A program made the translations under genes and the position numbers. Positions 9,865 to 19,375 of a DNA stretch of 40,963 nucleotides are shown in pieces. This DNA comes from Multifurca ochricompacta (taxonomy: Eukaryota; Basidiomycota; Agaricomycetes; Russulales; Russulaceae). Below the pieces are notes generated by a model. It searched no databases, had not been told where the DNA came from, and saw nothing but the letters and a program-made list of their open reading frames with translations. The DNA lies in the NCBI GenBank assembly GCA_022496185.1, contig WTXG01000303.1:1-40963 (forward strand), given 5' to 3'. Within the stretch, counting starts at the first letter, position 1, and each line of letters begins with the position of its first letter.

Positions 9865-11097
9865 CTAGAAACGACTCGTACCGTCATCATCCTGCACCAG
9901 CTCCAAGTAGTCATCAGCTACATTACGGTCATCCATTCGATATGTCTCCATCTCTTGCGGGCATGCATGGGTGCGAAGAAAGCCATACGGGCCGTGCTGA
10001 CCACATGCACGGCACAAGTCGTAAACGGGGCAATCGATCTCTTTATGCCCGGCATTGTGATGAAGGCATTTGCCACACCAGCCCGATGGGTTGTTGATCA
10101 TTGGGGCCACCCCTACACGTCGGAAGATGCAGTGCCGGCTCCAATGAAGATTGCTTCGGCAGTGTCGACACCACTTGCGGTTGAGAGGGCAGTTCCAGCT
10201 AATGTGATACTTGCTGTCACATCGCCAGCAGGTTTCCCCACGTGGATTCTCGTGCAATCGTGGCATCTCGAGCCGACTTGGCAGCAGCGTTGGGGCAGCC
10301 CCCAGTGTCTGAGGAGGGAGAGGTCGTGCATAAGTGTCGGCGTACCTTTCAGCGATTGTCTGATACGCATCTCCCATCTCCAACCTCTTCCTAATCTCGA
10401 CAATCTCCTGTTCCAACTGGAACATCCCATTCGTCAGCCTCGCCATTATCTTCGCGTGCTCCTTATACTGTTGGTTCAGTGTTCTCCGTAGGGTGATGTT
10501 CTTCCTCAGCCTCATGACTTCTGCCTTCAAGCGTGGGAGCTTCATATCGTTCATCACTTTGTCAATCGTGAAGGCGCGACAATCCTCCGCGGCAAGATGG
10601 CCCAACTGTTCATCGGTCAGCGTGTGATGAAGCCGACCTGTGTACCTTTCTTCCAGGTATACGGGAGCTCCGTAAACCGGTCCGTCTTTCCTCATACATC
10701 CTGCCACGTCTATCCCTCCATTGGTATAGTAGATATACTTGGCAATGACCTTGGAACCGTCAGCCATCGGGATTTCTAGAGGGAAGTACATGGACGAGTT
10801 GGGGTTGTTGGGGATGAAGGGGAATTCGGGGGCTTCGTCATCGATCTCCCCGTTAAGCAGGTCGTTGGGGTGGGGCTCTTCGCTGTGGGTGAAGTCGTTG
10901 TCTGGGTTTGGGGATTGGTTCTTGACGCGGGCTTCTGTGGCTTCGTAGTCAATGGGAGAGGAGGGACGAGTGGACGGGTGAGCAGATGGGAAGTTTTCAA
11001 CCGTGGTCATTGGGGAGGCGAAAGCGTTGATGGCGGCAGAGGTGGTGATGAAAGACATAATAGATTGTTCTGTGGTAGTAATTCGCTGGGGTAGCAT
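9865..11097 (-). CDS. Element F 3' ORF: coiled-coil, four-zinc-knuckle protein (410 aa)
   Basis: Intact ORF downstream of pol, 37 nt after the pol stop and not in the pol frame. The start is the ATG at 11097 (MLPQRITTT); a second Met (MSF) 13 residues on is also conserved. The N-terminal third is Pro/Ser-rich and acidic. A conserved block (KYIYYTNGG, VYGAPVYLEERYTG) follows, then a Leu/Arg/Glu-rich coiled-coil stretch at about residues 185-245. CWRCDSKYHISWNC and CRHCRSNLHWSRHC and two looser Cys/His clusters fill the end, before an acidic tail. No signal peptide or membrane segment argues against an envelope. The knuckles suggest nucleic-acid binding; the role in the element is unknown. Confidence 0.88.
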   Translation of the reverse strand: MLPQRITTTEQSIMSFITTSAAINAFASPMTTVENFPSAHPSTRPSSPIDYEATEARVKNQSPNPDNDFTHSEEPHPNDLLNGEIDDEAPEFPFIPNNPNSSMYFPLEIPMADGSKVIAKYIYYTNGGIDVAGCMRKDGPVYGAPVYLEERYTGRLHHTLTDEQLGHLAAEDCRAFTIDKVMNDMKLPRLKAEVMRLRKNITLRRTLNQQYKEHAKIMARLTNGMFQLEQEIVEIRKRLEMGDAYQTIAERYADTYARPLPPQTLGAAPTLLPSRLEMPRLHENPRGETCWRCDSKYHISWNCPLNRKWCRHCRSNLHWSRHCIFRRVGVAPMINNPSGWCGKCLHHNAGHKEIDCPVYDLCRACGQHGPYGFLRTHACPQEMETYRMDDRNVADDYLELVQDDDGTSRF

Positions 11098-11134
11098 ATA
11101 CTGGGGGAATTGGAAAGGATCTGGGGCCCGTCTT

Positions 11135-14100
11135 TTAACTGTTCTTGGGCGCTTCTGGGTGTCGGGTATGGAACTCCGTGATGAGGGCCGGAGCGAAGAT
11201 ATCTCCGGCTGGTTCCCATGAGTTGTCAGAGGCTGGGAATCCTTTCCACTTGATTAGGTAGTATAACTTGCGCCCTCGGCCTTGTCGCTTCGAATCTAGA
11301 ATACGTTCTACTTCCCACTCTTCTTCCCCATCGATAAGGTCAGGTGGCGGTCTCGGGAAGTTCTCCCCATGCAGAGGCGTTTCCTTATAAGGGGTGAGTA
11401 ACCGGGCATGGAAGACTGGATGAATGCGCCATGTCGGGGGAAGTTTGAGTTCATATGACACATCTGACAGCTTCCTTGTTATCTGGAAGGGTCCATGACG
11501 TCGGGGCGCTAACTTGGCAGTGGGATGTGACATGTGAATGTTCTTCCCTTCCAGCCACACCAGGTCATTGGTTCGATAAGGTGTGAATCTTGTGGGCTTC
11601 TCTGCCAGGGTTCTTTGCGCCTTTAACAGGTTTTCATTGGCCGATTTCCTGATCTCCTCCCATTGGTCGATACGCCGTGTAACAGAGGGGACGTTCCCTG
11701 GTTTTCCCGTCCATGTGGCTTGGGGTGTCCATCCCATGATAAGTGAGAACAGGGAGTGTTTCGTGGTGCCATTTGGCCAAGAATTATGTGCAAATTCCGC
11801 CGTTGCGAGCCAGTCAGCCCAATCATCTTGTCGTCCGTTGCACCAGAATCGAAGGTATTGTTCGAGCCATTGGTTTGTCCTTTCTGACTGTCCATCTGTC
11901 TGTGGGTGATATGCTGTAGAGATGTTCTGGGTAATGTTCAACGTTTTGCAGAGTGTCCTGGCGAATGCTGATGTGAAGCGTGGGTCACGGTCTGAGATAA
12001 TTTTTTCAGGGAGGCCATAGTGTCTATAGACATGATCCAAGTAAAGTTTGGCCACTTCCTCGGCCGTAATGGACTCCTTGCAGGGTATGAACAGTGCTGC
12101 TTTCGAACAATCATGGTCAGTGATGGTCAAGATTGAGTTGAACCCTCTGGAAGTGGGGAGTTTGACAATGAAGTCCATGGCAATGGTCTGGAATGGTTGT
12201 GAAGTCGTTGGTGCAATTGGGAACGGTGCTGGTGGGTGTGGGTGTGTATTCACTTTGTTGGCCTGGCAGTCTGCACATCCCTTCACATATTCCTCCACAT
12301 CTTTCTTCATGTTCGGCCACCAGTAGTCTTGTTTAGCAAGGGCGTATGTGTTAGCGATGCCAGGATGTCCTGCAGAGGGAAGGTCGTGGTGAAAATGGAT
12401 CACCCCCCGCTTAATGTTGTCGCCACCAGTGACAACGAGCCGATCCCCATCCTTCCACCAGAGGCCATTGATTTTCTTCAGGTTATGTGCATCTGCCCAT
12501 GTTTCGCATAATTGTTGATTCATATTCTGTGAAACTTGGGCCCATAAATCCATGTCGTGAAGGCTGACAACCGCAGTTTTTGCAAAAACCTCTTCGGGGA
12601 GTACTGTGATGTCATTATTATCCTCCCCACCGTTGTTCAGATCTGGTCGTCGCAACAGCGCATCCGCGCGTGCATTTCGACTGCCTGCAATGTGCTTCAA
12701 CACGAAATTGTACTCTTCCAGCTCTAGAACCTCGCGGGCAACTCATCGACTAATCTTGTGGGGCTCTTTCCAATAAAGTAGGTTGGAGTGGTCGGTGTGA
12801 ATGATGGTTTTATGAGGGGTTCCTGCTAGGTATGGTCGCCAGTGTCGCAGCGCCTTCACAATGGCCAATAATTCTCTATCCCAGATGTCGTAATTTCGTT
12901 CCACCGGCGAGAATGTCTCCGAATAGAAGGCAACAGGGTGGAGCAATCCGGTCGCATCTCGCTGGTTCAGTACTGTGCCATTGGCAAAATGAGACGCATC
13001 GACTTCCAGTTCAAAGGGTTTTTCTAAATCGGGCTGGAGGAGGACTGGCTCAGAGCTGATAATATCGCGAATTTGCTCGAAGGCGCGCTGCTGCTCGTCT
13101 GTCCATTTCCACGGCACATCCTTCTTCAATAATCTGTTCAGTGGCTGGGCAATCTCGGAGAATCCTCGAACAAATCATCGGTAGAAGTTGCAAAACCCCA
13201 TGAAGGAGCGTATGTCCTTAACGCACGTGGGGACGGGCCATTCTCGAACTCCTTGGACTTTTACTGGGTCCATTCGCACCTGTCCTCCTTCCAGAATGAC
13301 TCCCAGGTACTCCACGACTGGCTGTTCAAATGAGCACTTAGCCGGTTTGAGGTATAGGTCATGCTCGTATAGAATGTCCAGCACTTGGTGTACCCGTGCT
13401 TGATGGCGAGCAAGATCGTTTGTAGTGGCCACTAGGATATCGTCCATGTACACCACCACTTCACCAGTAAGGATGAGATCGCGGAATATATGGTTCATCA
13501 TGGATTGGAATGTAGCTGGCGAGTTGGTGAGGCCGAAAAACATGACATTTGGTTCGAAAAGCCCTTGGTTGGTTTTGAATGCTGCTTTACACTGATCTCC
13601 TTCCTTGATTCGAACGTTGTTGTACCCCCAGCGGACGTCCATCTTCGAGAATAGGGACTTGTCTCGCATGGCGTCGATGAGTTCTGATATAAGGGGCAGG
13701 GGATAAGTGTTCTTCACAGTATAGGCATTAATTCGTCGATAGTCCTGGACGGGTCGAAGCTTTCCATCTTTCTTTTGATAAAGAAGAATGGTGAGGCGTA
13801 TGGTGACTTGGACGGACGAATATATCCTTTTGCAAGATGTTCTTCGAGAAACGCAGTAAGTGCCATTTGTTCTGCCTGTGACAGCGGGTAAATCTTGCAG
13901 TCAATGGCGGATGGGGTGTCGGGTACAAATTCGATAGCATGGTCCCATGGTCGTGCAGGTGGGAAACGTTGCGATTCCTCCTCTGAGAAGACTTTCCAAT
14001 GGCGGTGATACTCTGGTGGCACTACCTCCTTGAAGGTCTTTTCCACCTGTCCCTCCACTGCTTTCTGCACGAGTTCTGATGCCTTAGTAGCGAAGCCATG

Positions 14101-14613
14101 GCTCAGATCTTCTTCCTCACTCATCCTTCGTGCTATCGAATGTCGGGCGACATAGTCATACCCCATCGACGTGATAAGGACAGGGTAGAATTCTTTATCC
14201 ATGGTTGCGTCACTCCAGTTAATTTTTGGTTCGAATGCCGCAAGCCAGGGATAGCCCAGGATAAGATCTTCGTCGCCTAAGTTGGTGACTAGGAAACGGA
14301 TGGCTTTCGTTACTTCCCCTACTTGGACATTGAGATCAGTATAGTGCGTGATCTTTCCCGCTCGGTTGGCGGTTCCATCGATATTCCAGATATTTTTTTC
14401 CTGGGGAAGTGCCAGCATCCCTAATCCCATGGTCTTGGCCATTCGTGGGCTTATGAAGTTATCGGTGGCACCTGAATCAATCAGGATGTCACGGTCGGCC
14501 GTTTTCTGTGTAGTCTCGAAATGTACTGGTATTTTCAACGACTTGAAGCGACTAGTATACACAGAAGTTACATGTAACGCTCTTGCCCAGGCCGATGGGT
14601 TTGAGCCGGTCAA
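11135..14613 (-). pseudogene. pol: Element F pol: protease, RT, RNase H, integrase, chromodomain
   Basis: Polyprotein beginning in the -1 frame of gag at the T-run, with no ATG at that point. Domains in order: protease (ILIDSGATDNF), reverse transcriptase ([22 protein letters not shown], catalytic YMDDIL), RNase H (LEVDAS, DRELLAIVKAL, HTDHSN), integrase zinc finger and core (AMDFIVKLP, SDRDPRF, QTDGQSERTN), and chromodomain (EWEVERILDSK, YLIKWKGF, SWEPAGDI). Lesions are a 1-bp deletion in an A-run near 13783, TGA at 13175-13177 (after CNFYR) and TGA at 12743-12745 (after KISR). Both TGA codons replace Arg codons of paralogues, as expected from CGA to TGA. From 12703 to 11135 the frame is open. 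Confidence 0.94.
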
Positions 14614-14619
14614 AAATCC
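14610..14619 (-). promoter_or_regulatory. Gag-pol overlap, candidate -1 frameshift site (F)
   Basis: Coding strand reads GGATTTTTGA: gag ends GAT TTT TGA while pol continues TTG in the -1 frame. The same ten bases occur at this junction in C, D and E. A Phe-tRNA on TTT could slip back one base at the stop. Re-initiation is the alternative. Confidence 0.55.
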
Positions 14620-16100
14620 TTTTTTGCGAATGCCTTTTCTACCAGGATGGCCCTCACTTCTTCACTCTCTTTCATCATGTTCGCCCATATGTCCTGCGCT
14701 TTTTCTTCTTTCGTCCTTTTGTCGACGGTTGGTGGGTTGTTACGGATGGGTGTGACCATCGCTTCCGCTGCCCATACTCCCTTCTTCGGGCACTCCTTCG
14801 ACATGTGCCCCTGGGCTTTACAGCGAAAGCACCTCCCTTCCTTCATCAGGGTTTGTCTTTCGTCTTCCGTGAGTGCAATTCGCGCTTTGGTTCTGTTGGC
14901 GGAGGTATCCATGGCATTAGGATCCCTCTGACTGGCGTGTGCGGGTTTCACTCCGAAAGCGGCCTTCCACTGGTCACGGGTCTTCCCTTTTTTCATATCG
15001 ATCCCAAAGCGTGTTTGGAAGTCTAGGTAGTCTTGCTGCTGTCGTCGAGCAGCATCAACCCAAGTGTCCCAATCCTGAGGATGATGGAACTGGATAATGT
15101 TTTTGACTAGGGGGTTGGGCAAACCCTGCGCAAAGAGGTCTAGCGTTGCCTCTTCGTTGGTGTTGTACCCGGCCCTGTTGGCCAGGCTTCTGAACTTGGC
15201 GACGTATGCGTCAAGTTCTCCCTCCTCCATTCTAAGGGACTTTAGTTCCCGGGCTGCTTTCTGCTTGGCCTGCCCGTCTGTAAAGGCGTTCTTGAACCTT
15301 TCTGCTATGGTCTCCCAAAGACCTTCGCTTGTGGTCCGATGCCCGCTTGCAACCTGCTCATTGAGCCACTCCAGCTGCTCCATCGTCCAGTCGTCCACTG
15401 CATCCCCTCGAATCAAGGAGAGAAACAGGTTGGCTCGTTGGAACGGATTTACAATCTGTGGGACATCATGATTGAAGTTCTTGAATGTCGTGAACTCCAG
15501 CATGAACTTCTTGCTTTGTGATTGGTCCCCGGTGAATGTCTGGGGCAACACTCCGGACAGATGTCCGGAGGGAGGGGGGATGTTTGGTGGTGGTGCCACA
15601 GGGGCCGGTGGGGCAGGGTCTGGAAGTTGGGCGGCGATGGTGGACATGTTCGGGGTGACGGTGTTGGTGGATCGTATAGAGGTCTGGGGAGTTGTCAAAG
15701 CAGGGGCTCTGAACGTGACAACTTCGGGCGCAACTGGGGCTGTAGACGACGCTAATACCAGTGCTTCTTCGCTATGTTCTTCTATATACTCCTCTGGTTC
15801 GGAGTCCGTAACGATGGCCGGGGGATTCTCTCTCCATGGGCCTAGTCCAAATTCGGGTGGGGTGGGTCCAGTAGTGACCCAAGAGTGTCGGCTGTCTGAG
15901 TATCAGATGCGATACCAAACTCTCTTTTCGTCGTCGTATTCTACCGGTTGGTATCTTCCGTCGTGATAGATGTAGTATCCAAACTCGGACTCAAAATCTT
16001 TCCAGGTGGCAGAGCCAAGTACTTGTTGTGAAAGGTCAGGCTCGTCCCTTCGTTCGATGGGTTCTTCTTTGAATAGGGTCTGACTGCGGCTGGAAGCCAC
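14610..16100 (-). pseudogene. gag: Element F gag with one premature stop
   Basis: Homologous throughout to the intact 499-residue Gag of element E. It starts MASSRSQTLF at 16100, followed by an aromatic-rich N-terminal region, a Pro-rich linker, a retrotransposon capsid domain (FMLEFTTFKNFNHD, DDWTMEQLEWLNEQ, QGLPNPLVKNIIQFHHP) and a CCHC nucleocapsid knuckle (CFRCKAQGHMSKEC). The lesion is TGA at 15903-15905, where E has CGA (WYRIRYSD). Everything after it is open to the stop at 14610. An internal ATG at 15698 could in principle still give the capsid and knuckle part. Confidence 0.93.
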
Positions 16101-16106
16101 GATGAG

Positions 16107-16117
16107 AGACTCGACTT
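16107..16117 (-). promoter_or_regulatory. Self-primer binding site of element F
   Basis: The coding strand reads AAGTCGAGTCT two bases after the 5' LTR. It is the exact 11-base complement of AGACTCGACTT inside the LTR (16343-16353), the predicted transcript 5' end. That is the Tf1-type self-priming arrangement; tRNA identity was not tested. Confidence 0.7.
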
Positions 16118-16119
16118 GA

Positions 16120-16709
16120 TGTTACGTCCGGTGCGGGACGTTCCACACGACTTGTGTGACAGCGTACTAAGTGGGTTTGGATAAGAGATCAATAGGACCC
16201 CTTGGAGTCGAGATGGTATGAGTCAAAGTCCTAGAGGCTGTACCCTAAGACGATGTTGAGCGGAAAGTGCCGAAAGCACTGAGACAGGCTGATATTCAAG
16301 GGACAAAGGGAAGTCCAGAAGACAAGCACCGATGTATTCAATAAGTCGAGTCTGAGGTCTACAATGTAGCTACAGCGGACTTATATACGTAATCGAGTGG
16401 GCGTCTAAAGATAAGATAACCTCGAATCATGTGGGCCCGAATATACGAAAGTGGAGGGCGTAAAGCTGTGCTTCTGATAGGGGATTAAGTAAGTGTCCGG
16501 TCTTAGAGATAAGGGATAAGAGATAAGCGAACGGCAGGCCAAACACAAGTACAGTAGTATAAACAGTGGCAAAGACGATCACGGGGAAGGAAGTAGGGCA
16601 CGTGAAGGATCCCACGATGGAGACGTGATCTGGTAGTGTAGAGTAGGTGGTAAGGAGGGGTTGTCGTTGGGTAAAAGGAAAAAGACAGGGAGGGACGGGG
16701 TTCGTAACA
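16120..16709 (-). repeat. 5' LTR of element F (590 bp)
   Basis: Same length as the 3' LTR, with six differences, all CpG transitions. Ends TGTTACG and CGTAACA; flanked on the outside by the duplication agaaa. Confidence 0.95.
16343..16387 (-). promoter_or_regulatory. LTR core promoter and predicted transcript start (F)
   Basis: On the minus strand, TATATAAG (16380-16387) is followed at 34 nt by AGACTCGACTT (16343-16353). It drives the gag-pol transcript if active. Confidence 0.65.
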
Positions 16710-17824
16710 AGAAATGCCGATTTGACATCCATCTGGTGGATTTCCCAATCCTCAAGCGCAGCCAACGCTAATAATAGTCTAAGAGACTCAAATCTGGCGA
16801 CTGGGGAGAAGGTTTCATCGAAGTCCACCCCCTCTATTTGGGTGAACCCTTTTGCTACTAGCCTAGCACGAAAGCATCCATCTGCTTTCAATTTAAAGAC
16901 CCACTTGGACTTTACAGCCTTTCTACCTTCAGGAAGGTCTTCAAGGCGCCACACTTTAAGTTTTTCTAAGGCGTCAATTTCATATTGACATGCCTCAAGC
17001 CAATCACTGGCATTATCAGACTCCATTGCTTCTTTAAATGTAAGAGGATCCCTATAAGGTGATCCTGCAGCATTAAGTAGATCCATCTGACCAAGTCTGG
17101 AAGAACCTTGCACGAATTCTGCATTATCCTCGTTGTAGAAACAAGGATTCAGACGACGATTGCAATTGGGGCATGCAGTATCCAAGTCTAAATCTTCTTG
17201 GATTGCCCTATCTCGTCATTCAGAGTGTGGACTCGTCCTCTGAAAATTAGGTTGAGGAATTCTGTCTGCAATCCTTTGTGATTTTCTGATTGCCTTGGTT
17301 CTTTTGGGAGGGGAGGATGGTTCCATGATTTGCGATGGAGGGGTCTGATATATAGTCTGAGGGTGTGTGGTGTCTACACTACGTGTGGGTGTGGTAGGCT
17401 GAGGTGGTAATTGAGGAGGTACGATGTCCTCTTGTTCCTCTTCTAGGTCTTCCTCATTTTGAGGAGCCTCAGGAACATGTGTAGCAGCTGCTGGTGGTGG
17501 CTGGACTGGGCCACCAGGTAAAGTAAAAGAGCCACCTTCTGTAGGTTGCTCTATGGATTTGTCTGCTCTGTTGTCCTTATCAGAGCGGGATGGGAAGGAT
17601 CTCTCATCAAATGTAACATCTCGTGAAAAGATGAGAGACCGGGTACGACTATCCCAAAGTGTATAGCCTTTAGAAGTAGGCTCATACCTGACAAAGACGG
17701 CTTCCCTGGCTTTGGGATCTAGTTTACGCCGCTTGCCCTCTGGAACATGGTAATAGGCTTTGCAACCAAAGACCTTAAAATATGAGACATCTGGTTTGTT
17801 CCCAACCAGAAGCTCAAGCGGAGT
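16710..17824 (-). pseudogene. Element G pol fragment: integrase end, linker, RT N-terminus
   Basis: Reading from 17824 down: the C-terminal part of copia integrase (TPLELLVGNKPDVSYFKVFG, VFVRYEPTSKGYTLWD, FSRDVTFDE), then a long Pro/Gln-rich linker. The start of reverse transcriptase follows (DPLTFKEAMESDNASDWLEA, KSKWVFKLKADG, KGFTQIEGVDFDETFSPVAR, QMDVKSAFL). One TGA lies at 17216-17218 in the linker. The frame is cut at 16710 by F and at 17825 by the hAT-like element, so the catalytic integrase core is missing. It resembles the same region of H closely, so G and H are the same copia lineage. Confidence 0.92.
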
Positions 17825-18052
17825 TAGGGCATAGCACGAGTCCGGGTAACTCGCGAGTTTTTTGAGTAGAGCCGTGGGAAAACTCGCGGGTATTGATACT
17901 CGCGGATCCGGGTGATCCGTGGGAAAATACTCATGCGGATCCGGGTATTGATTTTGGCACCCCGGGTACCCGCACGGGTACTCGCGGAATACTCGTGGGA
18001 ATATTATTATATAAAATTATTTTTTACTAGGCTCATCAACCTAGAACAGAAA

Positions 18053-18125
18053 TGGCTGAAACATGGATTGAACCTAAGACCTCCGGGAACAAGCTCGGTC
18101 CGGTGCTCTAACCACTAAGCCACCC
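18053..18125 (-). other. tRNA-like sequence (SINE-head type)
   Basis: The minus strand reads GGGTGGCTTAGTGGTTAGAGC, with a good A box (TGGCTTAGTGG), and 40 nt later GGTTCAATCC, a good B box. The D arm is plausible, but the acceptor and T stems do not pair properly, so a working tRNA is unlikely. It is best read as a tRNA-derived remnant carried in the hAT-like element. Confidence 0.6.
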
Positions 18126-18177
18126 AGCCTCACTAGTAAAGACACACAATATATTATATATAGGGTTATGCAGAATT

Positions 18178-18930
18178 GATTTTATCACTTGTATCTATTT
18201 AATTGTGAACGCATTTTGATCTTATCACCTGTATTATCTTAGATGTATATCTTTAGTATCTAATTAATTGTGAACGCATTTTTGATCTTATCACTTAGAT
18301 GTACATCCCAAGTATCTAATTAATTGTGAACACATTTTTGATCTTATCACTTGTATTAGATGTATATCCTAAGTATCTAATTAACTGTGAACGCGTTTTT
18401 GATCTTATCACTTAGATGTACATCCCAAGTATCTAATTAATTGTGAACGCGTTTTTGATCTTATCACTTAGATGTACATCCCAAGTATCTAATTAATTGT
18501 GAACGCATTTTTGATCTTATCACTTGTATTAGATGTATATCCTAAGTATCTAATTAACTGTGAACGCGTTTTTGATCTTATCACTTAGATGTATATCCAA
18601 GTATCTAATTAATTGTGAACGCATTTTTGATCTTATCACTTAGATGTACATCCTAAGTATCTAATTAATTGTGAACGCATTTTTGATCTTATCACTTGTA
18701 TTAGATGTATATCCTAAGTATCTAATTAAATGTGAACGCATTTTTGATCTTATCACTTAGATGTACATCCCAAGTATCTAATTAATTGTGAACGCATTTT
18801 GATCTTATCACTTGTATTAGATGTATATCCAAGTATCTAATTAACTGTGAACACATTTTTGATCTTATCACTTAGATGTATATCCTAAGTATCTAATTAA
18901 TTGTGAACGCGTTTTTGATCTTATCAATTA
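18178..18930. repeat. Minisatellite of about 13 units (55-61 bp)
   Basis: Each unit contains gatcttatcac, agatgtatat or agatgtacat, aagtatctaattaa and tgtgaacgcattttt. Two unit types exist: a short one (cacttagatgta, about 56 bp) and a long one (cacttgtattagatgta, about 61 bp). After two divergent leading units, the order is S L S S L S S L S L S, suggesting amplification of short/long blocks. A 14th unit is cut after gatcttatcaatta. Confidence 0.92.
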
Positions 18931-18969
18931 GGCGTGATCCCGGCATCTCTGTACCGACGTGTGCCGATG

Positions 18970-19014
18970 CGTGCATTCTTAAGCCTACCTTCCTAGATAG
19001 GAAGGCAATGCACG
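18970..19014. repeat. Bipartite hairpin in hAT-like element 2
   Basis: Outer arms CGTGCATT (18970-18977) and AATGCACG (19007-19014) flank an inner perfect stem CCTTCCTA-GA-TAGGAAGG (18988-19005). The inner stem resembles the hairpin of hAT-like element 1. Confidence 0.6.
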
Positions 19015-19375
19015 GTCCGATCGGCGCGCCCCACACTTCGCGTTTTTTCGCGTTTTTTCGCATTTCTATAGATATTGTAACTGATTCTTGTTTTATTTTG
19101 GATCGGATGCATGATCTGACTTGAAACTTCGTGGGATTGTAGTAATATATATATTCTTTCTGTGTATGCAAGATGAAGATCTCTGGCTGCCTCAAACCTT
19201 ACAAGTAAACCTACGAGTATACCCACGAGTACTCGGATCCGTGCGAGTATAGGACTCGCGGCTCCGGGTGATCCGTGGGAACATACTCATGCGGATCCGA
19301 GTATGGGATTATCTAATCTAAATACCCACGAGTTCGGATCCGGGTAACTCACGAGTGCACTCGTGCTAGGCCCTA

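Larger units (their letters stand above)
9244..16709 (-). mobile_element. Gypsy element F (family I), full length, 7466 bp
   Basis: Complete element with 590-bp LTRs, flanked by the 5-bp duplication agaaa (9239-9243 and 16710-16714), inserted in the reverse transcriptase of copia G. Order on the minus strand: LTR, primer-binding site, gag, pol, 3' ORF, polypurine tract, LTR. By eye the two LTRs differ at six positions, all transitions at CpG sites, which indicates a young insertion with methylation-type decay. Only four coding lesions are seen: three TGA stops and one 1-bp deletion. Confidence 0.95.
6027..17824 (-). mobile_element. Ty1/copia element G, interrupted and 5'-truncated
   Basis: A copia element related to H, on the minus strand. 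Own sequence is 6027-7529 (3' LTR, RNase H), 8768-9243 (reverse transcriptase middle) and 16710-17824 (reverse transcriptase N-terminus, linker, integrase C-terminal part). The hAT-like element at 7530-8767 and gypsy F at 9244-16709 separate these pieces. It was inserted in the 3' LTR of C. Its integrase core, protease, gag and 5' LTR are missing beyond the hAT-like junction at 17825. Confidence 0.9.
17825..19375. mobile_element. Non-autonomous hAT-like DNA element 2 (1551 bp) at a deletion junction
   Basis: Ends are TAGGGCATAGCACGAGT at the left and, as reverse complement, TAGGGCCTAGCACGAGT at the right. Subterminal regions are rich in ACTCGCGG and GATCCGGGT repeats. There is no transposase ORF. 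The 8 bp outside the ends do not match (AGCGGAGT at the left, GTCCGTGA at the right). The left flank is copia G integrase and the right flank is gypsy C integrase. It carries a tRNA-like sequence, a minisatellite and a hairpin. Confidence 0.82.

Noticed and set aside
14613..15966. Several plus-strand ORFs of 90-165 codons opposite gag
   Set aside because: All are shadows of a strongly supported gag frame, and similar shadows recur opposite gag in C, D and E.
18053..18125. Functional tRNA gene
   Set aside because: A and B boxes are good, but acceptor and T stems do not pair and the anticodon arm is irregular.
18178..18930. CRISPR-like array
   Set aside because: The units are contiguous, variable repeats with no unique spacers, in a fungal transposable element.
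18893..19226. Short ORFs on both strands in hAT-like element 2
   Set aside because: No transposase motif (no DDE/RW or hATC-like sequence), and they overlap the minisatellite and hairpin; likely chance.
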